The notes beneath the pieces were generated by a model. It did not search any database, had not been told where the DNA came from, and worked only from the letters and a program-made list of their open reading frames with translations. A DNA stretch of 30,711 bases from a virus, in IMG/VR virus record IMGVR_UViG_3300020446_000051, positions 1-30,711 of that record; one strand, written 5' to 3'. The translations under genes and the position numbers were made by a program. Within the stretch, counting starts at the first letter, position 1. Every line of letters starts with the position of its first letter. Positions 9,304 to 16,943 of this stretch are shown here, piece by piece.

Positions 9304-10323
9304 TTAAACAACACGAGCTTCGCTGTTAATCAACGCATCTACTCTTCTTAGAGGTACTCCAAGGAATGATAAGTAGCTTTGTGCTGATCCAAACTGTGAT
9401 AAACCTTCTTGTATTGATAATACGTTTTGTGATTTATCAAGTGCTGCAATACTCATGCCTGAGTGAACTGTTCTATTCATATAGAATGCTGCTCTACCCA
9501 TTGCCATGTTTGGTATTCTATACAACGCTCTAGCCATCAATTTAACTAAGTTAGTTGATGCTGCTGCTGTTTGTGTATTAGCACTACCAAGGAGGTCAGA
9601 AATATCAATGTTGCAAATACGAACAACGTATCTCCAATCTTTAACAACCAAACCGTTTTTCCATTGGTAACGAGTAGCAAAAGCTTGTAGTCTTGTACCG
9701 TCACTATTGTAAACAGTTTGCTCACCTAGGTCTTCGTGTGTCAAACCTGCTTTAGATCCTTTAGGGAAAGGACAATAAACTGTTTGATCTCCCCAAACAA
9801 CTAAATATACAGAAGCGTTATCAGAACCTGATCCACCTGCATCAAGAATGTTTACTGCATTATCAGCAGATAAATCACCATATCTAGGTGCTAAACCTAA
9901 AAACTTTTTAGGATCAGTACCGGGATTGCCGTAAAACATTGTTTCGGCTTGTGTCTGGTTCATTGCTTCTAAGAAAGCAGTATCTTCAGATAAACGGAAC
10001 TGTGCGGTGTTACCATTTAACATCGCTAAGTCTTTGTCTACTTCAGAACGAGCTTCTAGAATTCCGCAAGCTTCATCAATTTGTGCTGTTGTTGACTTGC
10101 TGTTTGGAATACCTTGGTTTAATGCTCTCCAATATACTGAAGGTAAACCAGTTCTAATAACTACACGTTCTCCAGTAGGTAAATTACCTTCCTTAAACAC
10201 GCAATCATCTAGTATTTCGTTGCTTTGTGATAATAGTTCTGCAACAATTGGAACTCTACCGTCTGGGTCAGATCTTTTTGCCCAATCCGCTAGTGTTAAA
10301 TTTGAGGTTGAAAGTGTAGCCAT
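9304..10323 (-). CDS. Major capsid protein, GP7-like (HK97 fold)
   Basis: A 339-residue protein with the opening LSTSNLTLADWAKRSDPDG, then VAELLSQSNEILDDCVF and RTGLPSVYWRALNQGIPNSK. These are the signatures of the GP7-like major capsid protein of epsilon15, BPP-1 and related phages, which have an HK97-type fold without a delta domain. It sits between scaffold and cement genes, as in those phages, with a strong AAGGAG ribosome site. Many copies form the icosahedral head. The sequence is full length and unbroken. Confidence 0.92.
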   Translation of the reverse strand: MATLSTSNLTLADWAKRSDPDGRVPIVAELLSQSNEILDDCVFKEGNLPTGERVVIRTGLPSVYWRALNQGIPNSKSTTAQIDEACGILEARSEVDKDLAMLNGNTAQFRLSEDTAFLEAMNQTQAETMFYGNPGTDPKKFLGLAPRYGDLSADNAVNILDAGGSGSDNASVYLVVWGDQTVYCPFPKGSKAGLTHEDLGEQTVYNSDGTRLQAFATRYQWKNGLVVKDWRYVVRICNIDISDLLGSANTQTAAASTNLVKLMARALYRIPNMAMGRAAFYMNRTVHSGMSIAALDKSQNVLSIQEGLSQFGSAQSYLSFLGVPLRRVDALINSEARVV

Positions 10324-10334
10324 TTAATAACTCC

Positions 10335-11030
10335 TTACTTGTTTTGCTGATTTGAATATAGTGCGTTAGCTATGCCGTTAAAATCTTTTGGTATGCCGCC
10401 TTTAGCGTTTGCACCTTGAGAATTACCAACATAACTGTCTTCACTAATTGCCTTACCTGCTCGGTACATAAACCGAATTACTTCGGGATGATTTCCCAAG
10501 CCTGATTCTGACAGCAACTGTTTAAAAGGATCAGTACCAAAAGCATTAAGGGCTGTTTTAGCAACTTCTAAATTGGCATTAAGATTTTCACCACCAAATT
10601 CATCATCTGATTTTGAACTTTCTGCCCAATCTATCCTTGCTTGTTCTGCCACTTCTGCTTGTCTTGCCTGTATTACAGGTGCGACTTTGTCTAATACCTT
10701 TTGTGCAGCTTCCTGTGGCAGGTCAAGTTCTTTAGCGACTTCACCGAATGCAGTTAAAACATCGGGGTCGAGGACTTCTGGTGCGTCAGCCACCTTATCG
10801 TTGAACTCGTATTTGTCAGGAGCACCTTCTTTTTCGGTTTCCTGTTCGCTAGTTTCACTTTCAACAGAGGATTCATCCGAATCTTGTTGATCCTGTACAG
10901 TTTCAGCTTGTTGCTGCGTATCTTCAGTATTAGTTGCTTCAGCCGATTGCTCGGTTTGTGCTTCTCCTACTGGTTGCTGTGTGCTGCCTTCATTGGTTTG
11001 GTCGGCTTCCGTCATCAGCGTTTCTGACAT
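10335..11030 (-). CDS. Capsid scaffolding protein
   Basis: A 231-residue protein whose first 80 residues are an extremely Gln/Glu/Thr/Ser-rich acidic tail. A helical region follows (ALGEVAKELDLPQ type repeats, residues about 85-130), then a C-terminal part with VIRFMYRAGKAISED. Position directly before the major capsid gene, acidic disordered start and helical core are the usual features of phage scaffolds that guide procapsid assembly and are then removed. A protease motif is not seen. It overlaps the end of the preceding Bbp19-like gene by 41 bases and has an AAGGAG ribosome site within that gene. Confidence 0.8.
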   Translation of the reverse strand: MSETLMTEADQTNEGSTQQPVGEAQTEQSAEATNTEDTQQQAETVQDQQDSDESSVESETSEQETEKEGAPDKYEFNDKVADAPEVLDPDVLTAFGEVAKELDLPQEAAQKVLDKVAPVIQARQAEVAEQARIDWAESSKSDDEFGGENLNANLEVAKTALNAFGTDPFKQLLSESGLGNHPEVIRFMYRAGKAISEDSYVGNSQGANAKGGIPKDFNGIANALYSNQQNK

Positions 11031-11334
11031 TTTTTTGCTCCTTAATCATTGTCGGGTATAACTCTGGGCAGAGAGTGTGAATCAAGTTTAGTATTTGCAA
11101 ACCATAGTTTCTGTTACCTTCGCTAAATGACATTGCCATTGCGTTAGTGTTAAACGATGATCGGAAAACACCTGCTTGCTCCAGAAGTCTCCAGATTAAT
11201 CTGCGACCCCTCTTGCTGCTCATCAGCCATTTGATGTCCGACTCTTCATTTTGGCGGTCAATTCTTTCTTCAGACTTTTTATTGTCTTTAGATTTTTGTT
11301 GACTTTTGAGGTCGAGAGGATTGTATTCACTCAT
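10990..11334 (-). CDS. Bbp19-like phage protein
   Basis: A 114-residue protein with a charged, probably disordered first third and then SDIKWLMSSKRGRRLIWRLL, AGVFRSSF and MSFSEGNRNYGL. These match my recollection of the small Bbp19-like domain of BPP-1-type phages, found between portal and scaffold genes. Its molecular function is not known to me. The ATG lies only six bases beyond the end of a TATATT -10-like box and no Shine-Dalgarno is present, so the transcript may be leaderless. It would be the first gene of the capsid transcription unit driven from motif copy B. Confidence 0.78.
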   Translation of the reverse strand: MSEYNPLDLKSQQKSKDNKKSEERIDRQNEESDIKWLMSSKRGRRLIWRLLEQAGVFRSSFNTNAMAMSFSEGNRNYGLQILNLIHTLCPELYPTMIKEQKNVRNADDGSRPNQ

Positions 11335-11339
11335 ATATC

Positions 11340-11373
11340 AATATATCTAGTTATAACTTAGTTACGGTCACAC
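11340..11373 (-). promoter_or_regulatory. Putative late promoter B with the TTACGGTCACAC motif
   Basis: The minus strand reads GTGTGACCGTAA (11373-11362), 12 bases, TAGATATA (11349-11342), with a -10-like TATATT at 11345-11340. This repeats the arrangement of copy A exactly. The predicted start of transcription falls on the A of the ATG of the Bbp19-like gene. The motif follows the TAG stop of the small basic gene upstream. Confidence 0.5.
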
Positions 11374-11529
11374 CTATTTTTGATTAGGATACATTTTTTT
11401 TGCAGTTTTTGCTGCGTTTTTAAAATCTTTATCAGTTGGCCTACCCTTTTCACCTTTCTTTTTCATACGCTCACCAGAACCTTCTTTGATTCTTTTGCGT
11501 TTTTTGTGGATGTTTTCGTATAAACTCAT
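11374..11529 (-). CDS. Small basic protein, 51 residues
   Basis: The frame reads MSLYENIHKKRKRIKEGSGE and continues with RMKKKGEKGRPTDKDFKNAAKTAKKMYP. The K/R-rich N-terminus and the GSGE-x-M-x-K-x-G-x-K-G-x-PT pattern resemble short proteins I have seen beside portal genes in many marine phages. Function unknown; its charge suggests binding to DNA or to an acidic virion protein. It follows another short basic gene at close spacing and ends exactly where motif copy B begins. Confidence 0.75.
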   Translation of the reverse strand: MSLYENIHKKRKRIKEGSGERMKKKGEKGRPTDKDFKNAAKTAKKMYPNQK

Positions 11530-11531
11530 AA

Positions 11532-11669
11532 TTAATTATGATTTGAATTTGGATAATACTTTTTAAGTAACTCTTTTTCTTTTTTTGTTAATTCACCATA
11601 ACCACCTACTTCAAGTTTTGTTTTTGCTTCAGCAGCTTTTTTCTTTTCAAGGTTTTTCATAAAGCCCAT
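11532..11669 (-). CDS. Small basic protein, 45 residues
   Basis: The frame starts MGFMKNLEKKKAAEAKTKLE and ends in a GGYGELTKKEKELLKKYYP segment. A GGAGG ribosome site lies eight bases before the ATG, and the ATG overlaps the stop of the previous gene as TAATG. No family recognised. It is one of three consecutive short lysine-rich genes between portal and capsid genes. Confidence 0.7.
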   Translation of the reverse strand: MGFMKNLEKKKAAEAKTKLEVGGYGELTKKEKELLKKYYPNSNHN

Positions 11670-11821
11670 TATTTTTTACCTCCATATAATGAATCTGCAA
11701 ATTGTTCTAATTTAGATTTCTTTTTCTTTTTTTCTTGTTCTTGTCTGTTGTGTTCTTCTATCATTTTTCTATACCTTTTTTTAAAATCAGGTGACATCTT
11801 TGTAAAATTTGGGTCAGCCAT
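11669..11821 (-). CDS. Small Lys/Glu-rich protein, 50 residues
   Basis: I start this gene at MADPNFTKM (ATG at 11821) because a GGAGG site sits just before it, overlapping the portal stop. A longer frame from 11857 would add a His-rich segment that merely mirrors the portal coding sequence in another frame. The protein is a single charged helix with a run of five lysines and ends in LYGGKK. Function unknown; coupling to the portal gene suggests a head-assembly accessory role. Confidence 0.7.
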   Translation of the reverse strand: MADPNFTKMSPDFKKRYRKMIEEHNRQEQEKKKKKSKLEQFADSLYGGKK

Positions 11822-11822
11822 T

Positions 11823-13502
11823 TTATACCTCCAATGGTGATGGTGAATTGTAACCACTAAATTGATTTAACATATCCATCATAGACGGTTCGCCAGTTTT
11901 TGAATCATTAAGTTTTACTGCGTTATCAACAGTGCTTTGTAATTGTTCTTGTTGTGCTGCGGCTGCTTGTGCTTCTGCTCTTTGTTGTCTAATTCTTGCA
12001 ACTTGTTCACCTCCAATTACTAATTTAGGATCAACACCTAACATATCCGCATAAGCTTCTGCCCATACATCAGAATCAAATTTATCTAATACGTCAGGTT
12101 TCATCTGTGCAACCATACCCATATTATTTACATACCTATCAATACTATTTGTACCAATAGCACGTTGTGCTTGTGCCAACATAGATACAAATTCTACGCT
12201 TAAATCCATGCCTTGCAACTCTTCTGGTGCAGGTGGTATTAAATCTGCTTCTATCATTCTGTTAAACGTGTTATCTATTAACGGATCTAATAATTCGTTA
12301 TGCAATCTTTCTAGTACAGGACCTAACATAAGCAGTTTTTCTTCGTGACGTTCTGCTACTTCTGTTGCAGTCATCCTTGTATCGGTAGCATTTGCCAACA
12401 TTAAAAACAAATCAGCATAAAATGATGCATTAATGCGACTTCTTACGTCTTGAATATCTGCTAACAAATGATTTAAATTTAAATTTACGTTAAATGCTGT
12501 CTCAATTTTGCCTTGTTGACCATCAACAAACGTAACTCCACCCGGTAAACTATCCACATCACGGTTTTTCATATAGCTAGGTACTTGTAATGGTGGCTTT
12601 GTTTGATAATCAATGCCTTGTGCCTTGCGTAATTGTTCATGTTGTAGCTGTTTTATATCACCTAATGCTTCCATTCCCGGTGAATTGCCATAAATATCAC
12701 CACCTGCTATGCCCCATCTTGGTACTACACAAGGAAAATCTTTAAATCCACTTTCTCTTAATACCTGTTCGCCATCTCCACCTTGTTCAAAATAACAAGA
12801 TTTGTATGCCATGTTCATGTTGTCTTTCTTTTTAAAATCACGTTCCCTATCATCTCTTGGTTCTATCGCATGAATAATAGTTATCCACTGATCTAATGAA
12901 CCTCTGTCGTGCAAGTTTTTAACAGACGTTGAACAATTCTTATATCCAAATTCTCTTACAACTTCTCCTACTGTTTTTTGAAATTCTCTATACAAAGTAT
13001 TTACTCTGCCTTGATAATCTGTTGCTATTGCATATTCTCCTATGGTTACAGGGTAATGATGTATAGCTGTTCTAGCATCAGGAAGAATAATAGAACCTGC
13101 TGTACCAAATGCTCCTAACTCTTCATAAATTCCATGCAATGTTCGATATGTATTAGATTTTTGAAACACTACTTGCATTCGTTCAGTAACATCATTAAGC
13201 CAAAGCTTTACAGGTGTGTATTTATTTAAATCTGGATCTGTTGTTCCAAGCCTAAACCAAGGTCTTGCAGGGGATGTCGCACCTGCCATCATACCAGCAC
13301 CTAATGTTCTTAGTGCTCTTGTACCTGTGTTGTCATAAATACTATTATGTCTTCTATGACCTTTGTTCCTATCCTGTTCAAAATAACGTCCATTCCTTGG
13401 TAACAAGTATGTTGTCACTTCTTGCCAATGTGACCACCATGTAGCTCTTTCTGTTCTAAGGTGACCCCACCTTGTCAACAAATCTGCACGTTTTGTTTTC
13501 AT
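11823..13502 (-). CDS. Portal (head-to-tail connecting) protein
   Basis: A 559-residue protein with RWGHLRTERATWWSHWQEV and YLLPRNGRY at the N-terminus, GAGMMAGATSPARPWFRL about residues 68-85, and a Gln/Ala-rich C-terminal helix (AEAQAAAAQQEQ). These are typical of the T7/epsilon15-type head-to-tail connecting protein family. Twelve copies form the ring at one vertex through which DNA is packaged and ejected and to which adaptor proteins bind. The gene follows a small coiled-coil gene with a four-base gap. Length agrees with the family. Confidence 0.92.
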   Translation of the reverse strand: MKTKRADLLTRWGHLRTERATWWSHWQEVTTYLLPRNGRYFEQDRNKGHRRHNSIYDNTGTRALRTLGAGMMAGATSPARPWFRLGTTDPDLNKYTPVKLWLNDVTERMQVVFQKSNTYRTLHGIYEELGAFGTAGSIILPDARTAIHHYPVTIGEYAIATDYQGRVNTLYREFQKTVGEVVREFGYKNCSTSVKNLHDRGSLDQWITIIHAIEPRDDRERDFKKKDNMNMAYKSCYFEQGGDGEQVLRESGFKDFPCVVPRWGIAGGDIYGNSPGMEALGDIKQLQHEQLRKAQGIDYQTKPPLQVPSYMKNRDVDSLPGGVTFVDGQQGKIETAFNVNLNLNHLLADIQDVRSRINASFYADLFLMLANATDTRMTATEVAERHEEKLLMLGPVLERLHNELLDPLIDNTFNRMIEADLIPPAPEELQGMDLSVEFVSMLAQAQRAIGTNSIDRYVNNMGMVAQMKPDVLDKFDSDVWAEAYADMLGVDPKLVIGGEQVARIRQQRAEAQAAAAQQEQLQSTVDNAVKLNDSKTGEPSMMDMLNQFSGYNSPSPLEV

Positions 13503-13505
13503 TGA

Positions 13506-13832
13506 TTAACCACCTAATAATGTGTTACCACCAAGATTTAATTTGTTAGGATCTACACCTTGATTACCTGTAAGCAATGTACCTGCAGGTCCTGCCATTG
13601 CTGCCTGTTCTTCTTTTGCAGTCAATGCGTCTACATCTGCTCTCTTTCTATTTGCTCTGTTCATTTGAATATCCGCACGATCTGCTGCTTCTTTACGTCT
13701 TTTTTTAGCTTCTGCATTTTGTCGTTGCTGCATTGCTAATTGTTCCCTTTGTGCTTTCTTTTGTTGCTTACGTTGTTTATATCCTTGGTATGCACTAAAA
13801 ACTGATGTTACTGCAAGTACTGTTCCTACCAT
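13506..13832 (-). CDS. Small coiled-coil protein with hydrophobic N-terminus
   Basis: A 108-residue protein with a short hydrophobic N-terminus (VGTVLAVTSVFSAY), a long Gln/Lys/Arg-rich predicted coiled coil (residues about 17-75), then a Gly/Leu-rich tail ending in GGNTLLGG. It has an AAGGAGA ribosome site. Similar short proteins occur just before portal genes in other podoviruses, often considered virion-associated. I do not recognise a defined family, and its function is open. Confidence 0.65.
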   Translation of the reverse strand: MVGTVLAVTSVFSAYQGYKQRKQQKKAQREQLAMQQRQNAEAKKRRKEAADRADIQMNRANRKRADVDALTAKEEQAAMAGPAGTLLTGNQGVDPNKLNLGGNTLLGG

Positions 13833-13835
13833 TGT

Positions 13836-14345
13836 TTAAATCTCCTTAGAATACATGATTTCTTGTACACCATATTTTAATTTTGGTAGCAACTTTGCTA
13901 AAGCGGTGTTTTCTTTAGCATGCCATAACATCAATTTGCAGCCTTCAGACCTTGCGTAGTCTTCTGTAACCTTTATTAATTTTAAACCTAATCGTCCACC
14001 CCTAAATTCTTTTTTGACAAACAAAACGTCATTTTGGGTGACTCTTAGATCTGCATAATGGAAATGATGCATGATGATATTCATAGAATAACCAATACAG
14101 ACATCGTTTTGCATTGCTAGATAAATAAACAAAAGTCCGTTTTTGTCTACTGACTCATACAAAGGCCAGTTTGGTTTTAGCTTCATTACCTGTTTGTTGC
14201 GAGCAATCTCTTCGTAATGCTCTTCAAATAATGGTTCTGCTAATACCTTAAATTCATCTAACGTGCAGAGTCTAATTTCTGTTTTAGGTACTCTACTTTC
14301 GTTTACAGTAGCTGTACTATCAGCAGTTACGGTCACACTAGTCAT
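13836..14345 (-). CDS. GNAT-family N-acetyltransferase-like protein
   Basis: A 169-residue protein with the acetyl-CoA binding motif region LFVKKEFRGGRLGLKLIK (R115-G-G-R-L-G120), preceded by beta strands (FIYLAMQNDVCIGYSMNII) and followed by a helix and LMLWHAKEN, as in GNAT enzymes. The substrate is unknown. It leads the structural operon, immediately upstream of head genes; GNAT genes in this place are also seen in other BPP-1/epsilon15-like phages. The first 20 residues are Ser/Thr/Val-rich and lie outside the fold; they are encoded by motif copy C. No Shine-Dalgarno precedes the ATG. Confidence 0.75.
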   Translation of the reverse strand: MTSVTVTADSTATVNESRVPKTEIRLCTLDEFKVLAEPLFEEHYEEIARNKQVMKLKPNWPLYESVDKNGLLFIYLAMQNDVCIGYSMNIIMHHFHYADLRVTQNDVLFVKKEFRGGRLGLKLIKVTEDYARSEGCKLMLWHAKENTALAKLLPKLKYGVQEIMYSKEI

Positions 14346-14366
14346 AAAGGATATAATGGTTATATC
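14327..14366. promoter_or_regulatory. Divergent late/terminase promoter region with motif copy C
   Basis: Third exact copy of TTACGGTCACAC at 14327-14338, lying over codons 3-7 of the GNAT gene. Twelve bases further on is the perfect palindrome GATATAA-TGG-TTATATC (14350-14366). It supplies TATAAT (14352-14357) to the plus strand and TATAAC to the minus strand, so one palindrome could provide -10 boxes for both directions. For the plus strand the motif covers the -35 position of the terminase promoter. The TAGATATA box of copies A and B is absent here. Confidence 0.45.
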
Positions 14367-14390
14367 TATTATTGGAACTTATTTTAATTA

Positions 14391-15716
14391 ATGCAAGTAA
14401 GTCTTGACTATACGGCTCGTGAATGGCAGCGTCAATGTCATATAAACAAAAAAAGGTTTAGTGTTTACGCTCTACATAGACGTTCTGGTAAAACTGAACT
14501 CGCAATTATGGAGCTAATAGACAAAGCCATGAAGACAAACAAAGAACTAGCTATGTTTGTTTATGTTGCACCCTTTTTACGTCAAGCAAAAGCTATCGCA
14601 TGGGCTAGATTAAAGCAGAAAATAGAACCATTAAGACAAAGATCAGCTATAGAAATAAACGAAGGTGAATTATCTATAAAATTTAAACATAATGGTGCAA
14701 TTATTAGGCTATTTGGTGGTGATAATCCTGATGCTATGCGAGGTTTGCGTCTTGATGGCATAGTCATGGATGAGGTTGCACAACTTAAAAACGAGCTATG
14801 GACTGACATAGTACAACCAGCACTCTCTGACCGTCTTGGGTGGTCTATATTCATCGGTACTCCATCAGGAATTAACTTATTCTCTGAGTTGTATTACAAG
14901 GCAATGAATGAGGAAGATTGGACGGCAGCCAGATATACCGTGTTTGATACTGATTCCCTACATCCAAATGAGGTGACTCGTCTCAAGCGAGACATGAGTG
15001 AGACTTCCTTTGCTAGGGAGTACCTATGCGATTTCTCAGCACAGGGGGATGATCAACTTATTGCATTAGCAGATACCGAAGATGCAGCTAAACGTGTATA
15101 TCAAGCTGACCATGTGAAGTTGTCACCTATAGTCCTAGGCATTGACCCTGCAAGATTTGGGGATGATCGTTCTGTAGTATTTCGTAGGCAGGGGAGACAA
15201 GCATTTAAGCCTGTGGTCTATCGTGGGATAGATAATATGGAACTAGCAACAAGAGTTGCCAACCTGATAGAAGAACATGATCCAGACGCGGTTTTCTGTG
15301 ATGCAGGGGCAGGGAGTGGAGTTATCGATAGATTAAGGCAGTTATCGTATGACGTTATTGAGATTCCATTTGGTGGTAAGGCTACTAAACCTGATCAATA
15401 CATCAACCGCAGAAGTGAGATGTGGTGGTTAATGAAACAATGGGTAGAAGAAGGTGGGGCAATACCTAACGACATAGCCCTTAAACAAGAGTTAGCAACA
15501 CCCATTTATTGGTATGACAATGTGGGTAGACGAGTGCTTGAGTCTAAGGATCAAATCAAGAAGAGATTACAGGGTGCAGGTTCTCCAGATTTAGCTGATG
15601 CACTAGCCCTCACATTTGCCCTCCCAGTAGCCAAGAAACAACCAGAGGACATATATATCAAAAGACGTAAACAAGCCACACAAAAGACCGATTATGACCC
15701 TTACAAAGCACTTTAA
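14391..15716 (+). CDS. terL: Terminase large subunit
   Basis: A 441-residue DNA-packaging motor. Walker A is HRRSGKT at residues 29-35, Walker B is IVMDE at 124-128, and the coupling motif region IGTPSG lies near 155-160. The C-terminal RNase H-like nuclease shows GIDPARFGDD (D252), VFCDAGAGSG (D304) and SPDLADALAL (D400 and D403). All expected ATPase and nuclease residues are present. It hydrolyses ATP to translocate DNA through the portal and cuts the concatemer. The gene is on the strand opposite to the rest of the head genes and to the small subunit. The leader has no Shine-Dalgarno at normal spacing. Confidence 0.95.
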   Translation: MQVSLDYTAREWQRQCHINKKRFSVYALHRRSGKTELAIMELIDKAMKTNKELAMFVYVAPFLRQAKAIAWARLKQKIEPLRQRSAIEINEGELSIKFKHNGAIIRLFGGDNPDAMRGLRLDGIVMDEVAQLKNELWTDIVQPALSDRLGWSIFIGTPSGINLFSELYYKAMNEEDWTAARYTVFDTDSLHPNEVTRLKRDMSETSFAREYLCDFSAQGDDQLIALADTEDAAKRVYQADHVKLSPIVLGIDPARFGDDRSVVFRRQGRQAFKPVVYRGIDNMELATRVANLIEEHDPDAVFCDAGAGSGVIDRLRQLSYDVIEIPFGGKATKPDQYINRRSEMWWLMKQWVEEGGAIPNDIALKQELATPIYWYDNVGRRVLESKDQIKKRLQGAGSPDLADALALTFALPVAKKQPEDIYIKRRKQATQKTDYDPYKAL

Positions 15717-16260
15717 ATGCATAGCCGCAGGGCTAGACGTAGAACCATTGCTTCAATTGTTGGATGCCAAGCCTGAGTTATGGAAGGAGATTGAAACAAG
15801 ACAGCGATTTAGTGGAAGTCCGCACAAAAACACCGAGACTATTTACGTTCGAGGTGCGTTAAAAATGAGTCCTTATTACGTTCTTTGGCATACCGGAGCA
15901 TATGACTACCCCAGTATGGAATACCTCAAGTCAGCATTAGTACCATTGCTACAGCCCATTCTCAAGGAGTTAGGAGTTGAAGAAATGGGAAGGGTACTAA
16001 TAGTTAACTTGAAAGCCACTAAACAAGTAGAAAGACATATTGACCAAGGAACATATGCTAACCATTACGAGAGATTTCATCTTGTACTTAGAAGTAATAA
16101 ACATTGTTTTTTATCAAGCGGTAACTGGATACTAAACCTTCAAGAAGGTGAGGTTTGGTGGATTAACAATAAAGTCCTTCATTCTGCCGAGAATAACTCT
16201 ACAGAGGACGATAGATGGCACATTATCTTTGACTGCGTTCCTACTGTGGAACTCCAGTAA
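15694..16260 (+). CDS. Aspartyl/asparaginyl beta-hydroxylase-like 2OG-Fe(II) oxygenase
   Basis: A 188-residue protein with the iron-binding HxD pair H115-x-D117 in a VERHIDQGTY context and a distal histidine H163 in VWWINNKVLHSAEN. R174 in the DDRWHIIFD segment is placed to bind 2-oxoglutarate. Spacing and flanks fit the double-stranded beta-helix fold of the Asp/Asn beta-hydroxylase family. The substrate is unknown; related enzymes hydroxylate protein side chains, and other phage oxygenases modify amino acids or nucleobases. It overlaps the end of terL by 23 bases, so it is made with the packaging motor, and it overlaps the small-terminase gene tail to tail by 20 bases. Confidence 0.82.
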   Translation: MTLTKHFKCIAAGLDVEPLLQLLDAKPELWKEIETRQRFSGSPHKNTETIYVRGALKMSPYYVLWHTGAYDYPSMEYLKSALVPLLQPILKELGVEEMGRVLIVNLKATKQVERHIDQGTYANHYERFHLVLRSNKHCFLSSGNWILNLQEGEVWWINNKVLHSAENNSTEDDRWHIIFDCVPTVELQ

Positions 16261-16708
16261 CTACATTTACATTAATATCACCTTTAGTTTCAATTCCTAT
16301 TAACTTCTCTGAATATTCCTGTGGATACCATTTAGCCAACAACCTAAGACGTAAATCTGCCCTTGATCTCATCCAATTAACATGAGCATTATCCATTCTT
16401 GCATTCTCTCCCTCACCGATCATAGGAGGAGGAGTATCAACAAGTGCTAAAGCTTCTTCCGCAATTGCTCTAGCTCCTAAGAATCTGCTCGTATGTACGA
16501 AGCGTGACATGAACTCTTTATCCTTATCTAACCATCGATACAAAGTTCTATAAGAAGGCATTCCTTTCTGCCTACAAAATGATCTCAAAGTACCACCGTT
16601 TGCGACATATTCTAAAACCTGCTCAACGATTACAGGATCAGGCTTTTTAATTGGCCTACCTAACTTTGATGGTTTTGAATCTGTCAGGATAATCTGCTCT
16701 TCGCTCAT
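16241..16708 (-). CDS. terS: Terminase small subunit-like DNA-binding protein
   Basis: A 155-residue protein with an N-terminal helix-turn-helix (about residues 25-62: VEQVLEYVANGGTLRSFCRQ, then SYRTLYRWLDKDKEF), a helical oligomerisation region (ARAIAEEALALVD), and VNWMRSRADLRLRLLAKWYP ahead of a Val/Asn-rich tail. This organisation is typical of small terminase subunits of the Sf6/P22-like group, which recognise the packaging site and recruit the large subunit. The start overlaps the upstream gene by 53 bases with no clear ribosome site, so translational coupling is likely. Unusually, it is encoded opposite terL. Confidence 0.82.
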   Translation of the reverse strand: MSEEQIILTDSKPSKLGRPIKKPDPVIVEQVLEYVANGGTLRSFCRQKGMPSYRTLYRWLDKDKEFMSRFVHTSRFLGARAIAEEALALVDTPPPMIGEGENARMDNAHVNWMRSRADLRLRLLAKWYPQEYSEKLIGIETKGDINVNVVTGVPQ

Positions 16709-16919
16709 AACGACATATCTTGGCTATGGTATGTTTATTCAAATTAAAAATTTTAGATAAAGTAGAATATCCTATACCGTCCTCCTCGTGTAAATCACGC
16801 AAGGCATCAACAATAACATCACTAATTCTAGGATTATGGTTATGGTGATAGGAATTTATTCTATAACCTTTACTGTTAACCCCAATTACTAAGGTTTTAA
16901 CTGGAGTTGAAGCAGTCAT
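16656..16919 (-). CDS. Small helix-turn-helix protein
   Basis: An 87-residue protein with a basic, His-rich N-terminal part (INSYHHNHNPRISD) and a helix-turn-helix in the second half (LRDLHEEDGIGYSTLSKIFN followed by LNKHTIAKICRYERR). This type of motif is seen in recombinase-like and homeodomain-like DNA-binding regions. It is the first gene after a good minus-strand promoter at 16944-16972 and is followed by the small terminase. It could be a transcription factor for late genes or a packaging-site binding partner. No Shine-Dalgarno precedes the ATG. Confidence 0.68.
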   Translation of the reverse strand: MTASTPVKTLVIGVNSKGYRINSYHHNHNPRISDVIVDALRDLHEEDGIGYSTLSKIFNLNKHTIAKICRYERRADYPDRFKTIKVR

Positions 16920-16943
16920 AAAAAAATGAATAAAATTAAATAA

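Noticed and set aside
11822-11857. Longer, His-rich start of the 50-residue gene after portal
   Set aside because: This segment is the portal C-terminal coding sequence read in another frame; the ATG at 11821 has a GGAGG site.
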